Source: Anaerolineae bacterium | Lineage (GTDB): Bacteria > Chloroflexota > Anaerolineae > DRVO01 | Assembly: GCA_012719195.1 (NCBI GenBank) | Contig: JAAYAV010000201.1 | Span: 1 to 32,478, forward strand | DNA: 32,478 nt | Direction: 5' to 3' | Part shown: piece after piece, positions 9,513-18,351 of the stretch | How positions within the stretch are numbered: position 1 is the first letter of the stretch | How the letters are laid out: each line of letters begins with the position of its first letter | Program-made: the position numbers and the translations under genes | The notes under the pieces: model-generated | Databases searched by the model: none | What the model saw: only the letters and a program-made list of their open reading frames with translations | What the model was told of the DNA's origin: nothing

Positions 9513-10257
9513 ACCGGCATCGCCCCGCGGACGAATCCTCGGCGTCCGGGTGGACTGCGTGACCCGCAGCCGAGCACTAGAGGCTATCCGAGACTATCTG
9601 CAGCAACACCATACCCGTCAGGTTGTAACCCTCAATCCCGAAATGCTCATGATGGCCCGGCGCGATCCCGACCTGTACTCCGCCATCGAACAGGCCGACC
9701 TGGTGACAGCCGATGGGGCCGGCCTGCTCGTCGCCGGACGTCTGCTCGGGCTGGCGCTACGCGAAAGAATCACCGGCGTCGACCTCGTGCCTGATCTCTG
9801 TCGCCTGGCTGCCGAGAGGAAGGAGGCCGTGTTCTTCCTCGGGGCGGGCCCGGGAGTGGCCACGAAGTGCGCCGATTCCCTGGCGGCAGCCATACCCGGC
9901 CTGAAGGTAGCGGGCAGCCACTCCGGATCCCCTTCGCCGGCGGAGGAGCAGTCCATCTGCCGCTCGGTCAACGCCGCCGGGACCGGCATCCTGCTCGTCG
10001 CCTATGGTGTGCCGGCGGAGGAGAAGTGGATCGCTCGCAACCGGCAGCGGCTCGACGTGAAGGTGGCGGTGGGGGTGGGCGGCGCGTTCGACTTCATCGC
10101 CGGGCGGGTCCCCCGGGCTCCCCGGTGGATGAGAGGGGCCGGACTGGAGTGGGTCTACCGCCTCTGGAAGCAGCCCTGGAGGTGGCGCCGCATGATGGCT
10201 CTGCCCCATTTCCTGGCGCTGGTCCTTGCCCAGGCCGTGCGGGCTCGCCTAACATGA
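9493..10257 (+). CDS. WecG/TagA/CpsF family glycosyltransferase
   Basis: VVTLNPEMLMMARRDPDLYSAIEQADLVTADGAGLL; RITGVDLVPDLC; FFLGAGPGVA; GVPAEEKWIARNR; VGGAFDFIAGRVPRAPRWMRGAGLEWVYRL. Confidence 0.93.
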   Translation: MPLPYSEPASPRGRILGVRVDCVTRSRALEAIRDYLQQHHTRQVVTLNPEMLMMARRDPDLYSAIEQADLVTADGAGLLVAGRLLGLALRERITGVDLVPDLCRLAAERKEAVFFLGAGPGVATKCADSLAAAIPGLKVAGSHSGSPSPAEEQSICRSVNAAGTGILLVAYGVPAEEKWIARNRQRLDVKVAVGVGGAFDFIAGRVPRAPRWMRGAGLEWVYRLWKQPWRWRRMMALPHFLALVLAQAVRARLT

Positions 10258-10288
10258 CCGCATTCGGACCCCGAGGGAAGGCATAGCT

Positions 10289-11296
10289 GTGGCTCTTGCG
10301 ACCTCTGCCGAGGTTCTGCCGCGCCTGCGCGAGGCGGCCGGCCATGTGGTGCTGGTGGTGGGCGATGTCGTCCTTGACCGCTACGTCATCGGCCGGGCCC
10401 AGCGCCTCTCGCGCGAAGCGCCGGTCCCCGTTCTGGTGCACGAGAGCTCCTTCGCCGTGCCCGGCGCTGCCGCCAACCCCGCCCTCAACGTGCGCGCCTT
10501 GGGCAGCCGAGCACTGCAGGTCGCCCTCGTTGGGGACGACCAGCCGGGCAACGAACTGCTCGATCTTCTGCACCGCGCCGGCGTGGAGACCGAGGGAGTG
10601 GTCCGAGCAACAGGTCGGCAGACGACCGTCAAGCAGAGGTTCCTCGCCCGCGGTTCTCTCAGCTTTCCCCAGCAGCTGGCCCGGGTTGACTACCTCGACC
10701 CCGAACCCATCGCCGAAGCGTTACAGCGCCAGATCGCTGCTCAGGTGAGCAGCCAGTCGCTGCAGGCCGACGCGCTGCTACTGAGCGACTACCAAGGGGG
10801 CGTCATCGGCGAAGCGGTGCTCAATGCCTGTCTGGAAGCCCGGCGCCTTCATGGCCTTCCTCTCTGTGTGGACGCGCAGACGGACCTCTGGCGCTTCCGC
10901 GGCGCCTCCCTGGTGAAGTGCAACCAAGCGGAGGCGTCCCGGGCCCTCGGCCGGCGTCTGGCCACCGAAGTCGACTTCGCCGTCGCGACGGCGGAGATTC
11001 GCAGCCGCCTGGAGGTGGACGTGGTGGCCATCACGCGCGGCGCTGAGGGGATGACCCTGTGCGCCGAAGCCGGGGGCTGCCTGCACCTGCCCGCGCCCAA
11101 CCGCAGCGAGGTCTTCGACGTCGTTGGCGCCGGCGATACCGTCATCGCCATCATGGCCTTGGGGTGGGCGGCGGGCTGGCCGCACCCTCTCGCTGCCACC
11201 GTGGCTCAGCTGGGCTCGGGTGTGGTCATACAGCGACTCGGCAACGCCACCCCCACCTACCCCGAACTCGAGGAGGCCGCGCGCCGATGGCTGTGA
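10289..11296 (+). CDS. PfkB-family D-glycero-beta-D-manno-heptose-7-phosphate kinase (RfaE1/HldE N-terminal-like)
   Basis: VVGDVVLDRYVIGRAQRLSREAPVPVLV; ALLLSDYQGGV; FDVVGAGDTVIA; adjacent to an RfaE2 gene. Confidence 0.87.
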   Translation: MALATSAEVLPRLREAAGHVVLVVGDVVLDRYVIGRAQRLSREAPVPVLVHESSFAVPGAAANPALNVRALGSRALQVALVGDDQPGNELLDLLHRAGVETEGVVRATGRQTTVKQRFLARGSLSFPQQLARVDYLDPEPIAEALQRQIAAQVSSQSLQADALLLSDYQGGVIGEAVLNACLEARRLHGLPLCVDAQTDLWRFRGASLVKCNQAEASRALGRRLATEVDFAVATAEIRSRLEVDVVAITRGAEGMTLCAEAGGCLHLPAPNRSEVFDVVGAGDTVIAIMALGWAAGWPHPLAATVAQLGSGVVIQRLGNATPTYPELEEAARRWL

Positions 11297-11781
11297 CGCC
11301 CGCGCCCATCCTGACCTCGCTGGACGAGGCCTCGGTCTGGACCCAGGCCCAGCGCGACAGCGGTCGGAAGGTCGTGCTTACCAACGGCCACTTCGACCTG
11401 CTTCACGCCGGACACGCCACCTACTTGCAGGCGGCGCGGCTCCTGGGCGACGCCCTGATCGTGGGAGTGAATGACGACGCCGCCACTACCGCCCTGAAAG
11501 GGCCGCAGCGCCCGCTCATCCCCGCCACTGAGCGGGCCCTGCTCCTTTCCCACCTGCGCGCCGTGGACTGCGTCGTCATCTTCCCGCAGTACACCGCCGA
11601 CGCCCTGCTCAGGTACGTTCGCCCCCATGTCTATGTCAAGGGGGGCGACTACGATCTCTCATCACTGCCGGAGGCCGCGACGGCAGCCGAGGTCGGGGCG
11701 GAGATGGCCTTCATTCCACTGGTCCCGGGACACTCAACCACTAGCGTGCTGCAGCGCATCCTATCTCGCTTCGCTCCATGA
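11287..11781 (+). CDS. D-glycero-beta-D-manno-heptose 1-phosphate adenylyltransferase (RfaE2/HldE C-terminal-like)
   Basis: KVVLTNGHFDLLHAGHATYLQAARLLGDALIVGVNDDAA; RALLLSHLRAVDCVVIF; PHVYVKGGDYDLSSLPEA. ATG at 11287 overlaps rfaE1. Confidence 0.9.
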   Translation: MAVTPAPILTSLDEASVWTQAQRDSGRKVVLTNGHFDLLHAGHATYLQAARLLGDALIVGVNDDAATTALKGPQRPLIPATERALLLSHLRAVDCVVIFPQYTADALLRYVRPHVYVKGGDYDLSSLPEAATAAEVGAEMAFIPLVPGHSTTSVLQRILSRFAP

Positions 11782-13355
11782 GCGCGCCCGGCGTCGTCGA
11801 CCGCCGGGGGATCGCCGGCGCGGCCGCCCTGGTGGCGGTAGGCAACGTCGCCAGCCGCGCCCTCGGACTGGTACGCGAAGCCTTCATAGCCAACCGCTTC
11901 GGCGCCGATGGTTCGGTCAGCGCCTTCCGTGTCGCCAACCGAACTTACAACCTGCTCTACGAGCTGCTAATCGGCGGCGTGATGGCCTCGGCGTTGGTAC
12001 CCGTCTTGTCCGAGTATGCCGAGAAAGACCGGCTCGAGTACCGACGCCTGCTGACATCACTCAGCTTCGTGCTTCTTGTCATCGTCGGTCTGGCGCTGGT
12101 CGCTCTGGAGGTGGCCGCTCCGCTGGCGGCAGACGCCATGGGCAGCGGGTTTGGACCGGAGCTGCACGCGCTCACCGTTGAAATGCTGCGGGTGGTCTTC
12201 CCCGCTGTGCTCCTCATGTCCCTTGCCGGTCTGCTCTCAGCCGCCCTCTACTCCCTCAAGCGGTTCCTGTTTCCGTCGTTCTCAGCGGCCATCTTCAATA
12301 TCGGCCTCATCGCCGGCGCCGTCATCCTCGCGGAGCAACACCGGGCCGTGGCGCTCGCCTATGGCGTCCTTGTGGGTGCCGCCGCGCAACTGCTGCTGCA
12401 GCTGGTGGGGCTCTGGCGAGCGGGCATTCGGCCGGCTCGCTGCCTGCTGCACCCGGCCCTCAAGCGCATTCTCCTCCTCGCCCTGCCCATCCTCGGCAGC
12501 CTTGCCGTCGGCCAGGCGCAGGTGGTGATCGACTCAAACCTGGCCTCTCGGACCGGCGAGCAGTCCCTAGCCTGGATGGCCAACGCCACCACCCTTATCC
12601 AGTTCCCCCTCGGGCTGGTCGCCACCGCCATCTCCGTGGCCAGCCTGCCCCAACTGGCGCGACTCGCCTTGTCGGACCGAGACGGCCACGAGTTTGCCGC
12701 CACACTGGCCTTCGGGCTGCGGCTGGTAACGCTCCTCATCCTGCCCGCGACGGCCGCACTGGTCGCCATCGGAGCACCGCTCATCGAGCTGATGTTCGAG
12801 CACGGCGCTTTCACGCCTGCCGATTCCGTGGCCGTCACGGCCGCGCTGCACCTGTACCTGCTCGGCTTGCCTGCCGCGGCACTGGATCAGTGCCTGCTAA
12901 TGGCCTTCTACGCTCGAGGCGACACGCTGCGCCCCGCCCTAGTGGGTGTGGCTGGGGTGGGCATCTATCTTGCAGTCGCCCTTGCCACCATGAACTCGAT
13001 GGGGATGCTCGGTCTGGTGTTGGCGAACTCATGTCAGTGGGTCGGCCACCTCGCGCTAATGTCTTGGCTGGCGATACGCCGCCTCCCCGCGCTGGGAGCA
13101 CAGCCTCTGATCCGGCCGCTCGCCCAGGCACTGGGGGCGTCGGTCGGCGCCTTCGGTGCCATGGCGTTGGCCCTGCAGGCGCTTGGGGCAGCCACCGCCT
13201 GGGGCCTCCTCGGGGAGTTGGTTCGGGTAGCCGCCCCGGCCGTCGCCGGAGCGCTCACCTATGTCTTGCTCTTGCGGCTGTCCGGCAACGGCGATCTGGA
13301 CAGCGCCTGGCAAGCCTTCCGGGGCCGGCTGCGGCCGGGCTCCCGGGCCGTCTAG
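11778..13355 (+). CDS. murJ: Lipid II flippase MurJ (MviN family)
   Basis: VAVGNVASRALGLVREAFIANRFGADGSVSAFRVANRTYNLLYELLIGGVMASALVPVLSEY; ~14 TM helices; ATGA overlap with the previous gene. Confidence 0.92.
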   Translation: MSAPGVVDRRGIAGAAALVAVGNVASRALGLVREAFIANRFGADGSVSAFRVANRTYNLLYELLIGGVMASALVPVLSEYAEKDRLEYRRLLTSLSFVLLVIVGLALVALEVAAPLAADAMGSGFGPELHALTVEMLRVVFPAVLLMSLAGLLSAALYSLKRFLFPSFSAAIFNIGLIAGAVILAEQHRAVALAYGVLVGAAAQLLLQLVGLWRAGIRPARCLLHPALKRILLLALPILGSLAVGQAQVVIDSNLASRTGEQSLAWMANATTLIQFPLGLVATAISVASLPQLARLALSDRDGHEFAATLAFGLRLVTLLILPATAALVAIGAPLIELMFEHGAFTPADSVAVTAALHLYLLGLPAAALDQCLLMAFYARGDTLRPALVGVAGVGIYLAVALATMNSMGMLGLVLANSCQWVGHLALMSWLAIRRLPALGAQPLIRPLAQALGASVGAFGAMALALQALGAATAWGLLGELVRVAAPAVAGALTYVLLLRLSGNGDLDSAWQAFRGRLRPGSRAV

Positions 13356-13364
13356 GGTGATATC

Positions 13365-14150
13365 ATGACTTCGCATCGACTCACCCGCTCCGTCGGTGCG
13401 CCCGCACCGTCGCCGGCCTCCGGGAGCCTTTCATCGGGTACGCCCTTCCGCCGGCTGCAAACCCGTCCTCTGAACCAGCGCCGGTCGCGCATCTCTCTGG
13501 GCAGGCTGGCCAACCTGGGCCTACTGCTGGTCGAGTTGGCAGCCGTGGCGGCACTGGCCTGGTGGGTATACACGTCCATCGCAGAGTGGCGCAGCTTGGC
13601 TGAGGCAGAGCCCCTACCCGCGGGCACAACCGAAACCAGCTGGATGGCCACAAACACCGTGCTGCCCGGGGGACACGAGGCGCCTTCCCAGGCATCCGTT
13701 CCCGCCCACCTGCGCGCCCTCATTCAGCCGACCGCCATGGTTCCGCTGCCGACGGCCGCGCCGGGACGAGCATCGCGCCTCGTCATCGAGAAGACCGGCG
13801 TGGACGCGCCCGTCCTTCAGGGCGACAGTGACGAGCAGCTGCGAATGGGCGTCGGCCACCGCCTAGGGACGGCGGGCCCGGGGCAGGTCGGGAACATGGT
13901 GCTGTCGGGTCACAACGACATCTACGGGCAGGTCTTCCGCGATCTCGATCGCTTGGCCGAAGGGGACCTCATCACGGTATACTCACGGGGCGAGCCCTTC
14001 ACCTATGTGGTGAAGCAGAAGCTTATCGTAGAGCCGACGGACCTGTCCGTGCTGGAGCCATCGCAGCGACCGATCCTGACGCTCATAAGCTGTTACCCCT
14101 ACCTGGTGGACTCGCACCGTATCGTGGTGATTGCCGAACTGAGTCACTGA
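13365..14150 (+). CDS. Sortase family transpeptidase
   Basis: N-terminal TM; APVLQGDSDEQLRMGVGHRLGTAGPGQVGNMVLSGHND; catalytic TLISCYPYLVDSHRIVV. Confidence 0.92.
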   Translation: MTSHRLTRSVGAPAPSPASGSLSSGTPFRRLQTRPLNQRRSRISLGRLANLGLLLVELAAVAALAWWVYTSIAEWRSLAEAEPLPAGTTETSWMATNTVLPGGHEAPSQASVPAHLRALIQPTAMVPLPTAAPGRASRLVIEKTGVDAPVLQGDSDEQLRMGVGHRLGTAGPGQVGNMVLSGHNDIYGQVFRDLDRLAEGDLITVYSRGEPFTYVVKQKLIVEPTDLSVLEPSQRPILTLISCYPYLVDSHRIVVIAELSH

Positions 14151-14166
14151 GAGCGAGGAGTGTCGC

Positions 14167-14400
14167 TTGGCTAAGAGGAAAACTGCCCGACAGAAGCGCA
14201 CCCGCGTGGCGCGTCCGTCGCCAGTAGCGAGCCCGCCCGCACCCACCGTTGCCTCGCCGCCGCCGGCTGCGCCCACGAGTTCGGGCACTGATGAACTCCG
14301 GGCCGAGTACCAGTACGTGCTGACCGACCTCAAGCGGATCGGTATTACCACCGCTGCCATGTTCGCCCTCCTGGTGGTGCTGGCCCTGGTCATCACCTAG
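14167..14400 (+). CDS. Small membrane-anchored protein, Lys/Arg- and Pro/Ala-rich N-terminus, single C-terminal TM
   Basis: TTG start with GAGGAG SD upstream; TTAAMFALLVVLALVIT tail. Confidence 0.6.
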   Translation: MAKRKTARQKRTRVARPSPVASPPAPTVASPPPAAPTSSGTDELRAEYQYVLTDLKRIGITTAAMFALLVVLALVIT

Positions 14401-14434
14401 CACCGTCAGGCCCCCTGGCGAGCCGCGCTTGATT

Positions 14435-14450
14435 TGGCACGCAACTTGCA
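14435..14450 (+). promoter_or_regulatory. sigma54 (-24/-12) promoter upstream of rpoN (P1)
   Basis: TGGCACGCAACTTGCA: matches TGGCAC-N5-TTGCA with GG-N10-GC spacing, intergenic and correctly oriented. Confidence 0.85.
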
Positions 14451-14522
14451 ATAGGGTCACTGCCAAGTAGCTTATGTTAGCCGGCGCCGCCCGAGTGGCG
14501 CGAAGCGATGGCGGAGGCAGTG

Positions 14523-15992
14523 ATGTACCAGACTCTCAGTGCGCGTAATGATGTTTACATCACACCACAGGCGATCATCGCCAACGCCCTGCTGCAGATG
14601 TCGGCCCTGGAACTCGACCAGGCTGTCAGTGAGGCCCTCGCCGAGAACCCCGCCCTGGAGATGCCCTCTCCGGTGGTCTGTCCCCGCTGCGGAACTCCCC
14701 TAGCCAACGGGATCTGCCCTCTGTGTGCGACCCACGGCCGCAACGCCGAGATCCGACGCGACGAGGACGGCTGGTGGAACGATGACTCGCGCTGGCGAAC
14801 GCGAAACATCCCGCTGGGAGAGGAGGACGATTTCGACCCCCTCACCCTGGTAGCCGCGGAGACGACGCTGGCCGAGCACATGCTGGAGCAGTTGGCGCCG
14901 CTCCTTGAGCCGGACGAACTAGAGATCGCCGTCTACATCACCGACTCTCTGGATGTGCATGGCTTCTTCACCGTCCCGCTGGAGGAGGCGGCCGAGCACC
15001 TGCATTGTACCCAGGAGCGGATAGAGGCGGTTCTCGCCAAGGTGCACACCATCGATCCGCCCGGAGTGGGTGCTCGATCGGTGCAGGAGGGGCTGCTCAT
15101 TCAGCTCGCCCAGCTCGAGAACGCCAATGGGTACACGGAGCCCGCCCGGCGCATTCTCAGCGAATGCTGGGACTCCTTCTCCCGCCTGAGCCTGGACGCC
15201 ATCGCCCGCCGGCTGCGTCTCTCCGAAGACGACGTGTCGGAGACTATCACCTTCATCGGGCGCAACCTGAACCCCTTCCCGGCCAACATCAACTGGAGCG
15301 GGCCGGGACCCCGCAGCGAGGGCGGCTCCCTTCAGCCCGATATCATTGTGCGGTCGCGACCGGGAAGCGAGAGCAAGTACGAGATTGAGATCCCGGACAG
15401 CCGGCGCTACCGCCTGCGCGTGAACGGTCTCTACCAGCAGATGGCCCGGGACATCAGGGCCGGCGACTGCCAGGCGACCTACGCGGAGTCCGAACACCTG
15501 CGCGAGCACCTCGCGCAAGCCAGGCTCTTCATCAACTGCGTGCGGCAGCGTTGGCAGACATTGGAGCGAATCGCGCTCGCCCTGGTGGACATTCAGGAGG
15601 AGTTCCTAGACAAGGGGTACCGGCACCTCCGGCCTTTGACTCGCTCTGAGCTCGCCGATATAGTCGGGGTGCATGAGTCTACGGTCGGCAGGGCAGTGGC
15701 CAACAAGGCCATAATGCTGCCCAACAACCGGATCATCCCACTCTCGGACCTTTTCGACGGTTCCCTGGCGGTGAAGTGCGTCATCGAAGAGATAGTGCTC
15801 CAGGAGAACGAAGCCCTGAGCGACCAGAAGATCGCGGACGTCCTCCAGTCTCGGGGCTACAACCTGGCCCGACGGACGGTGGCCAAGTACCGGGACGCGG
15901 TGGGGATTCCACCGGCGCGGGTGCGAGCCGCCCTGAAGACGCGCGCCTGGCGCCCGCTGTGGGTGCCACCCGAGCACGCCGGCGCCTTCTAG
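14523..15992 (+). CDS. rpoN: RNA polymerase sigma-54 factor with zinc-ribbon-like insert
   Basis: ITPQAIIANALLQMSALELDQAVSEALAENPALE (region I), RpoN box ARRTVAKYRDAVGIP, core-binding region; insert CPRCGTPLANGICPLC. ATG 14523 has GGAGG 5 nt upstream (track ORF starts 14508). Confidence 0.95.
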   Translation: MYQTLSARNDVYITPQAIIANALLQMSALELDQAVSEALAENPALEMPSPVVCPRCGTPLANGICPLCATHGRNAEIRRDEDGWWNDDSRWRTRNIPLGEEDDFDPLTLVAAETTLAEHMLEQLAPLLEPDELEIAVYITDSLDVHGFFTVPLEEAAEHLHCTQERIEAVLAKVHTIDPPGVGARSVQEGLLIQLAQLENANGYTEPARRILSECWDSFSRLSLDAIARRLRLSEDDVSETITFIGRNLNPFPANINWSGPGPRSEGGSLQPDIIVRSRPGSESKYEIEIPDSRRYRLRVNGLYQQMARDIRAGDCQATYAESEHLREHLAQARLFINCVRQRWQTLERIALALVDIQEEFLDKGYRHLRPLTRSELADIVGVHESTVGRAVANKAIMLPNNRIIPLSDLFDGSLAVKCVIEEIVLQENEALSDQKIADVLQSRGYNLARRTVAKYRDAVGIPPARVRAALKTRAWRPLWVPPEHAGAF

Positions 15993-18343
15993 ACTTCACT
16001 ATCGGGAGGACCCCGCTCCTCATCGGGGTCGCGGTCCTGATCGTCGCGGCTCTGAGCCTTGGCTATGTCGTTCAGAGCCGTCTGCCCGTCGCTGACGTCG
16101 CCCTCGAATCCAGCTGGGGCGGTGACCCCCTCACCGTCGCCATCGGCGTCGACGGGATGCCGCTCTCCTTCACCCGCAGCGGTGAACGCGTGGGCCTGTG
16201 GCCGGATCTCTTTGACCAGGCCCCGCTCGCCAGCCGATCCTGGTCCGTACTGAGCACCTCCGAGTCCGATGCCGCTGCCGCGGCCGCTGCCGGAGCCGCC
16301 GACGTGGCGCTGCTGCCGGTGGTGCGTGGCCAGAGCGCCTTTGGCCTGACAGTGTCGGAGCCCCTGGCCAGTCACTCCGGTTCCCTCTTCGCCCTTGCCC
16401 CCATTCTGGGCACCGAATCCCTCGCCGGGCAGTCAGTGGCTTGGTCCGGCGCCGAGGGTCTGGTCCCGGTGCTAATGCGGCTCGGGGCCGAGCCCGTCGC
16501 CACCATGTCGGTGGACGACTGCCTGACCAGGGTACTCACCGGAACCGTAGTCGCTTGTGCTATGGACGAGGCGGTGGGGCGAGCGCACGCCGCTGCCCTC
16601 GGCCTGAGTGAGCGCCTGCTGATCGTCGGCAGCCCCATAGCCACCATCGACTACATCCTGGCCTGGCGGCCGGCCGATGGCGTGGCCGCAAAGGTACTGC
16701 CACGCTGGATTGCCACGGCGTCCGAGGCGGGCGTGCTGCCCAGCCTGCAACGGCAGTGGCTTGGAATGCCCCTGCAGACGCGCATGGCTCCCAGCTGGAC
16801 CGGCATTAGCAGCGGACTGGCGGCGGCCTTGGCCAGCGTGTCAATGGTTGCCGTCGCCGTCGGGCTCCAGAACCGCCGGCTGCGGTCGACCATCTCCCGG
16901 CGAGCGCGCGCCTTGGCGCGCTCGGAGCCACGACACGCCGCGGCCTTCCAGGCCACCCGCGACGCGGTCTTCGTTCTCGAGCCGCGCGAGCTGACCATCC
17001 TCGAGGCCAACCAACGCGCCTACGAGCTAACAGGTCACGAACCCGGCCGGCTGATTGGAGTGCAGTTCACTGAACTTCTCCCGGCTCGACAGCGGCGACT
17101 ACTGCGCCGGACCTTCCTGGACGAGGAGCCGGTGGACCTGGATGACCTGCCGTTAGTTCACACGGAAGGCACTGTCGCCACCGTGTCCCTTCATAGCTTC
17201 GTGGTGGCAACCGCGTCTGGGACCGAGCGAGTGTGCCTGGCCACCGATATGACTGAGAGTATCGGCAATCGGCGCGAGGTCGACCGCCTGGCCGACCTCG
17301 CACGGCGCCTGATCCAGGCGGTACCGGTGCCCCTGCTCGTCATCGATGCCGCCGGGCAAGTGCTGGCGGCCAACCCAGCAGTGACGCGAATCGGACTGCC
17401 CGAGGACGCCGCCGGCCAACCCGTGGACAACTTGCTCCAGTCCACGCCGGAGCCCATGGGCAAGCAGATAGCCTCGCTGGTAGGCCGGCGCGACGGCAGC
17501 AGCCAGGCAACGACTGTCATGGCTGGAGCCGACAGCGAGTCCGGTGTGCCCGGTACACTCGCCCCGCTGGGAGAGGACACAAACCCTTGGGGAGCGCTCC
17601 TCGTGGTGGCAGAAGCGACCGATGGCGGCCCAGCACCCGGCCAGGATCAGCGCCTCGACGTGCTAAGTGCCCTCGGACAGGTCTCCGGCGTTCTGGCACA
17701 CGACATCCGCTCTCGCGTCACCAACGCCAGCCTGGGTGTGCAGATGCTGGAGGAGGGACTCCCGCCCGACGACCCGGACCGGGTGTCGGTCCGCATCGTG
17801 CGCGAGGAGATCGACTTCACCATGGAGATGGTGGACGACATCCTGACGCTGCTACGGCCGGGCAAGGTGCAGCGTGATGCTTGCCGCGTGGACGAGATTC
17901 TGGAGCGTGTAGTTGTGGCGCAGGCGTCCCTGAGTCATAGTAGTGGCGTAGAAGTGCTGGCGTCGCTCGCCTCGGGGATACCGGCCGTAACCGGAGACCC
18001 GGTGCAGCTCGAGCGCGCCCTCACCAACCTGGTGAAGAACGCTATCGAGGCCTCGCCCGTGGGCGGAGTGGTTAGTGTGGGCGTCGAACTGCTCGCCGGA
18101 GCCGCCCGCGTCAGTGGTCGTGATGAACTGCGCGTCACCATAGCGGACCAGGGTGCGGGGATACCACCCCACATCCGCGGACGGCTCTTCGAGCCCTACG
18201 CCACCGGCAAGCGTGGCGGGACCGGGCTGGGGCTTTCTATCGTGAAGAAGATCATAGATGAGCACAGGGGACGGATCGAGGTGGGTAGCCGCGTCAATAG
18301 CGGAACGACCTTCACCGTCTACCTACCTGTAAGTAGGGATTGA
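15959..18343 (+). CDS. Membrane-bound sensor histidine kinase (extracytoplasmic SBP-like sensor, TM, PAS, HisKA, HATPase_c)
   Basis: TM near LLIGVAVLIVAALSLGYVV; SBP-like region; PAS-like segments; H-box GVLAHDIRSRVTN; NLVKNAIEASPVGG; ADQGAGIPPHIRGRLFEPYATGKRGGTGLGLSIVKKI. GTG 15959 proposed because the 5' extension in the track ORF overlaps rpoN. Confidence 0.87.
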   Translation: MGATRARRRLLDFTIGRTPLLIGVAVLIVAALSLGYVVQSRLPVADVALESSWGGDPLTVAIGVDGMPLSFTRSGERVGLWPDLFDQAPLASRSWSVLSTSESDAAAAAAAGAADVALLPVVRGQSAFGLTVSEPLASHSGSLFALAPILGTESLAGQSVAWSGAEGLVPVLMRLGAEPVATMSVDDCLTRVLTGTVVACAMDEAVGRAHAAALGLSERLLIVGSPIATIDYILAWRPADGVAAKVLPRWIATASEAGVLPSLQRQWLGMPLQTRMAPSWTGISSGLAAALASVSMVAVAVGLQNRRLRSTISRRARALARSEPRHAAAFQATRDAVFVLEPRELTILEANQRAYELTGHEPGRLIGVQFTELLPARQRRLLRRTFLDEEPVDLDDLPLVHTEGTVATVSLHSFVVATASGTERVCLATDMTESIGNRREVDRLADLARRLIQAVPVPLLVIDAAGQVLAANPAVTRIGLPEDAAGQPVDNLLQSTPEPMGKQIASLVGRRDGSSQATTVMAGADSESGVPGTLAPLGEDTNPWGALLVVAEATDGGPAPGQDQRLDVLSALGQVSGVLAHDIRSRVTNASLGVQMLEEGLPPDDPDRVSVRIVREEIDFTMEMVDDILTLLRPGKVQRDACRVDEILERVVVAQASLSHSSGVEVLASLASGIPAVTGDPVQLERALTNLVKNAIEASPVGGVVSVGVELLAGAARVSGRDELRVTIADQGAGIPPHIRGRLFEPYATGKRGGTGLGLSIVKKIIDEHRGRIEVGSRVNSGTTFTVYLPVSRD

Positions 18344-18351
18344 GGTCAGAA

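Noticed and set aside
14401-14522. Possible tRNA or ncRNA gene in the intergenic region before rpoN
   Set aside because: No cloverleaf or T-loop motif was recognisable; the region is explained by the sigma54 promoter and the rpoN leader.
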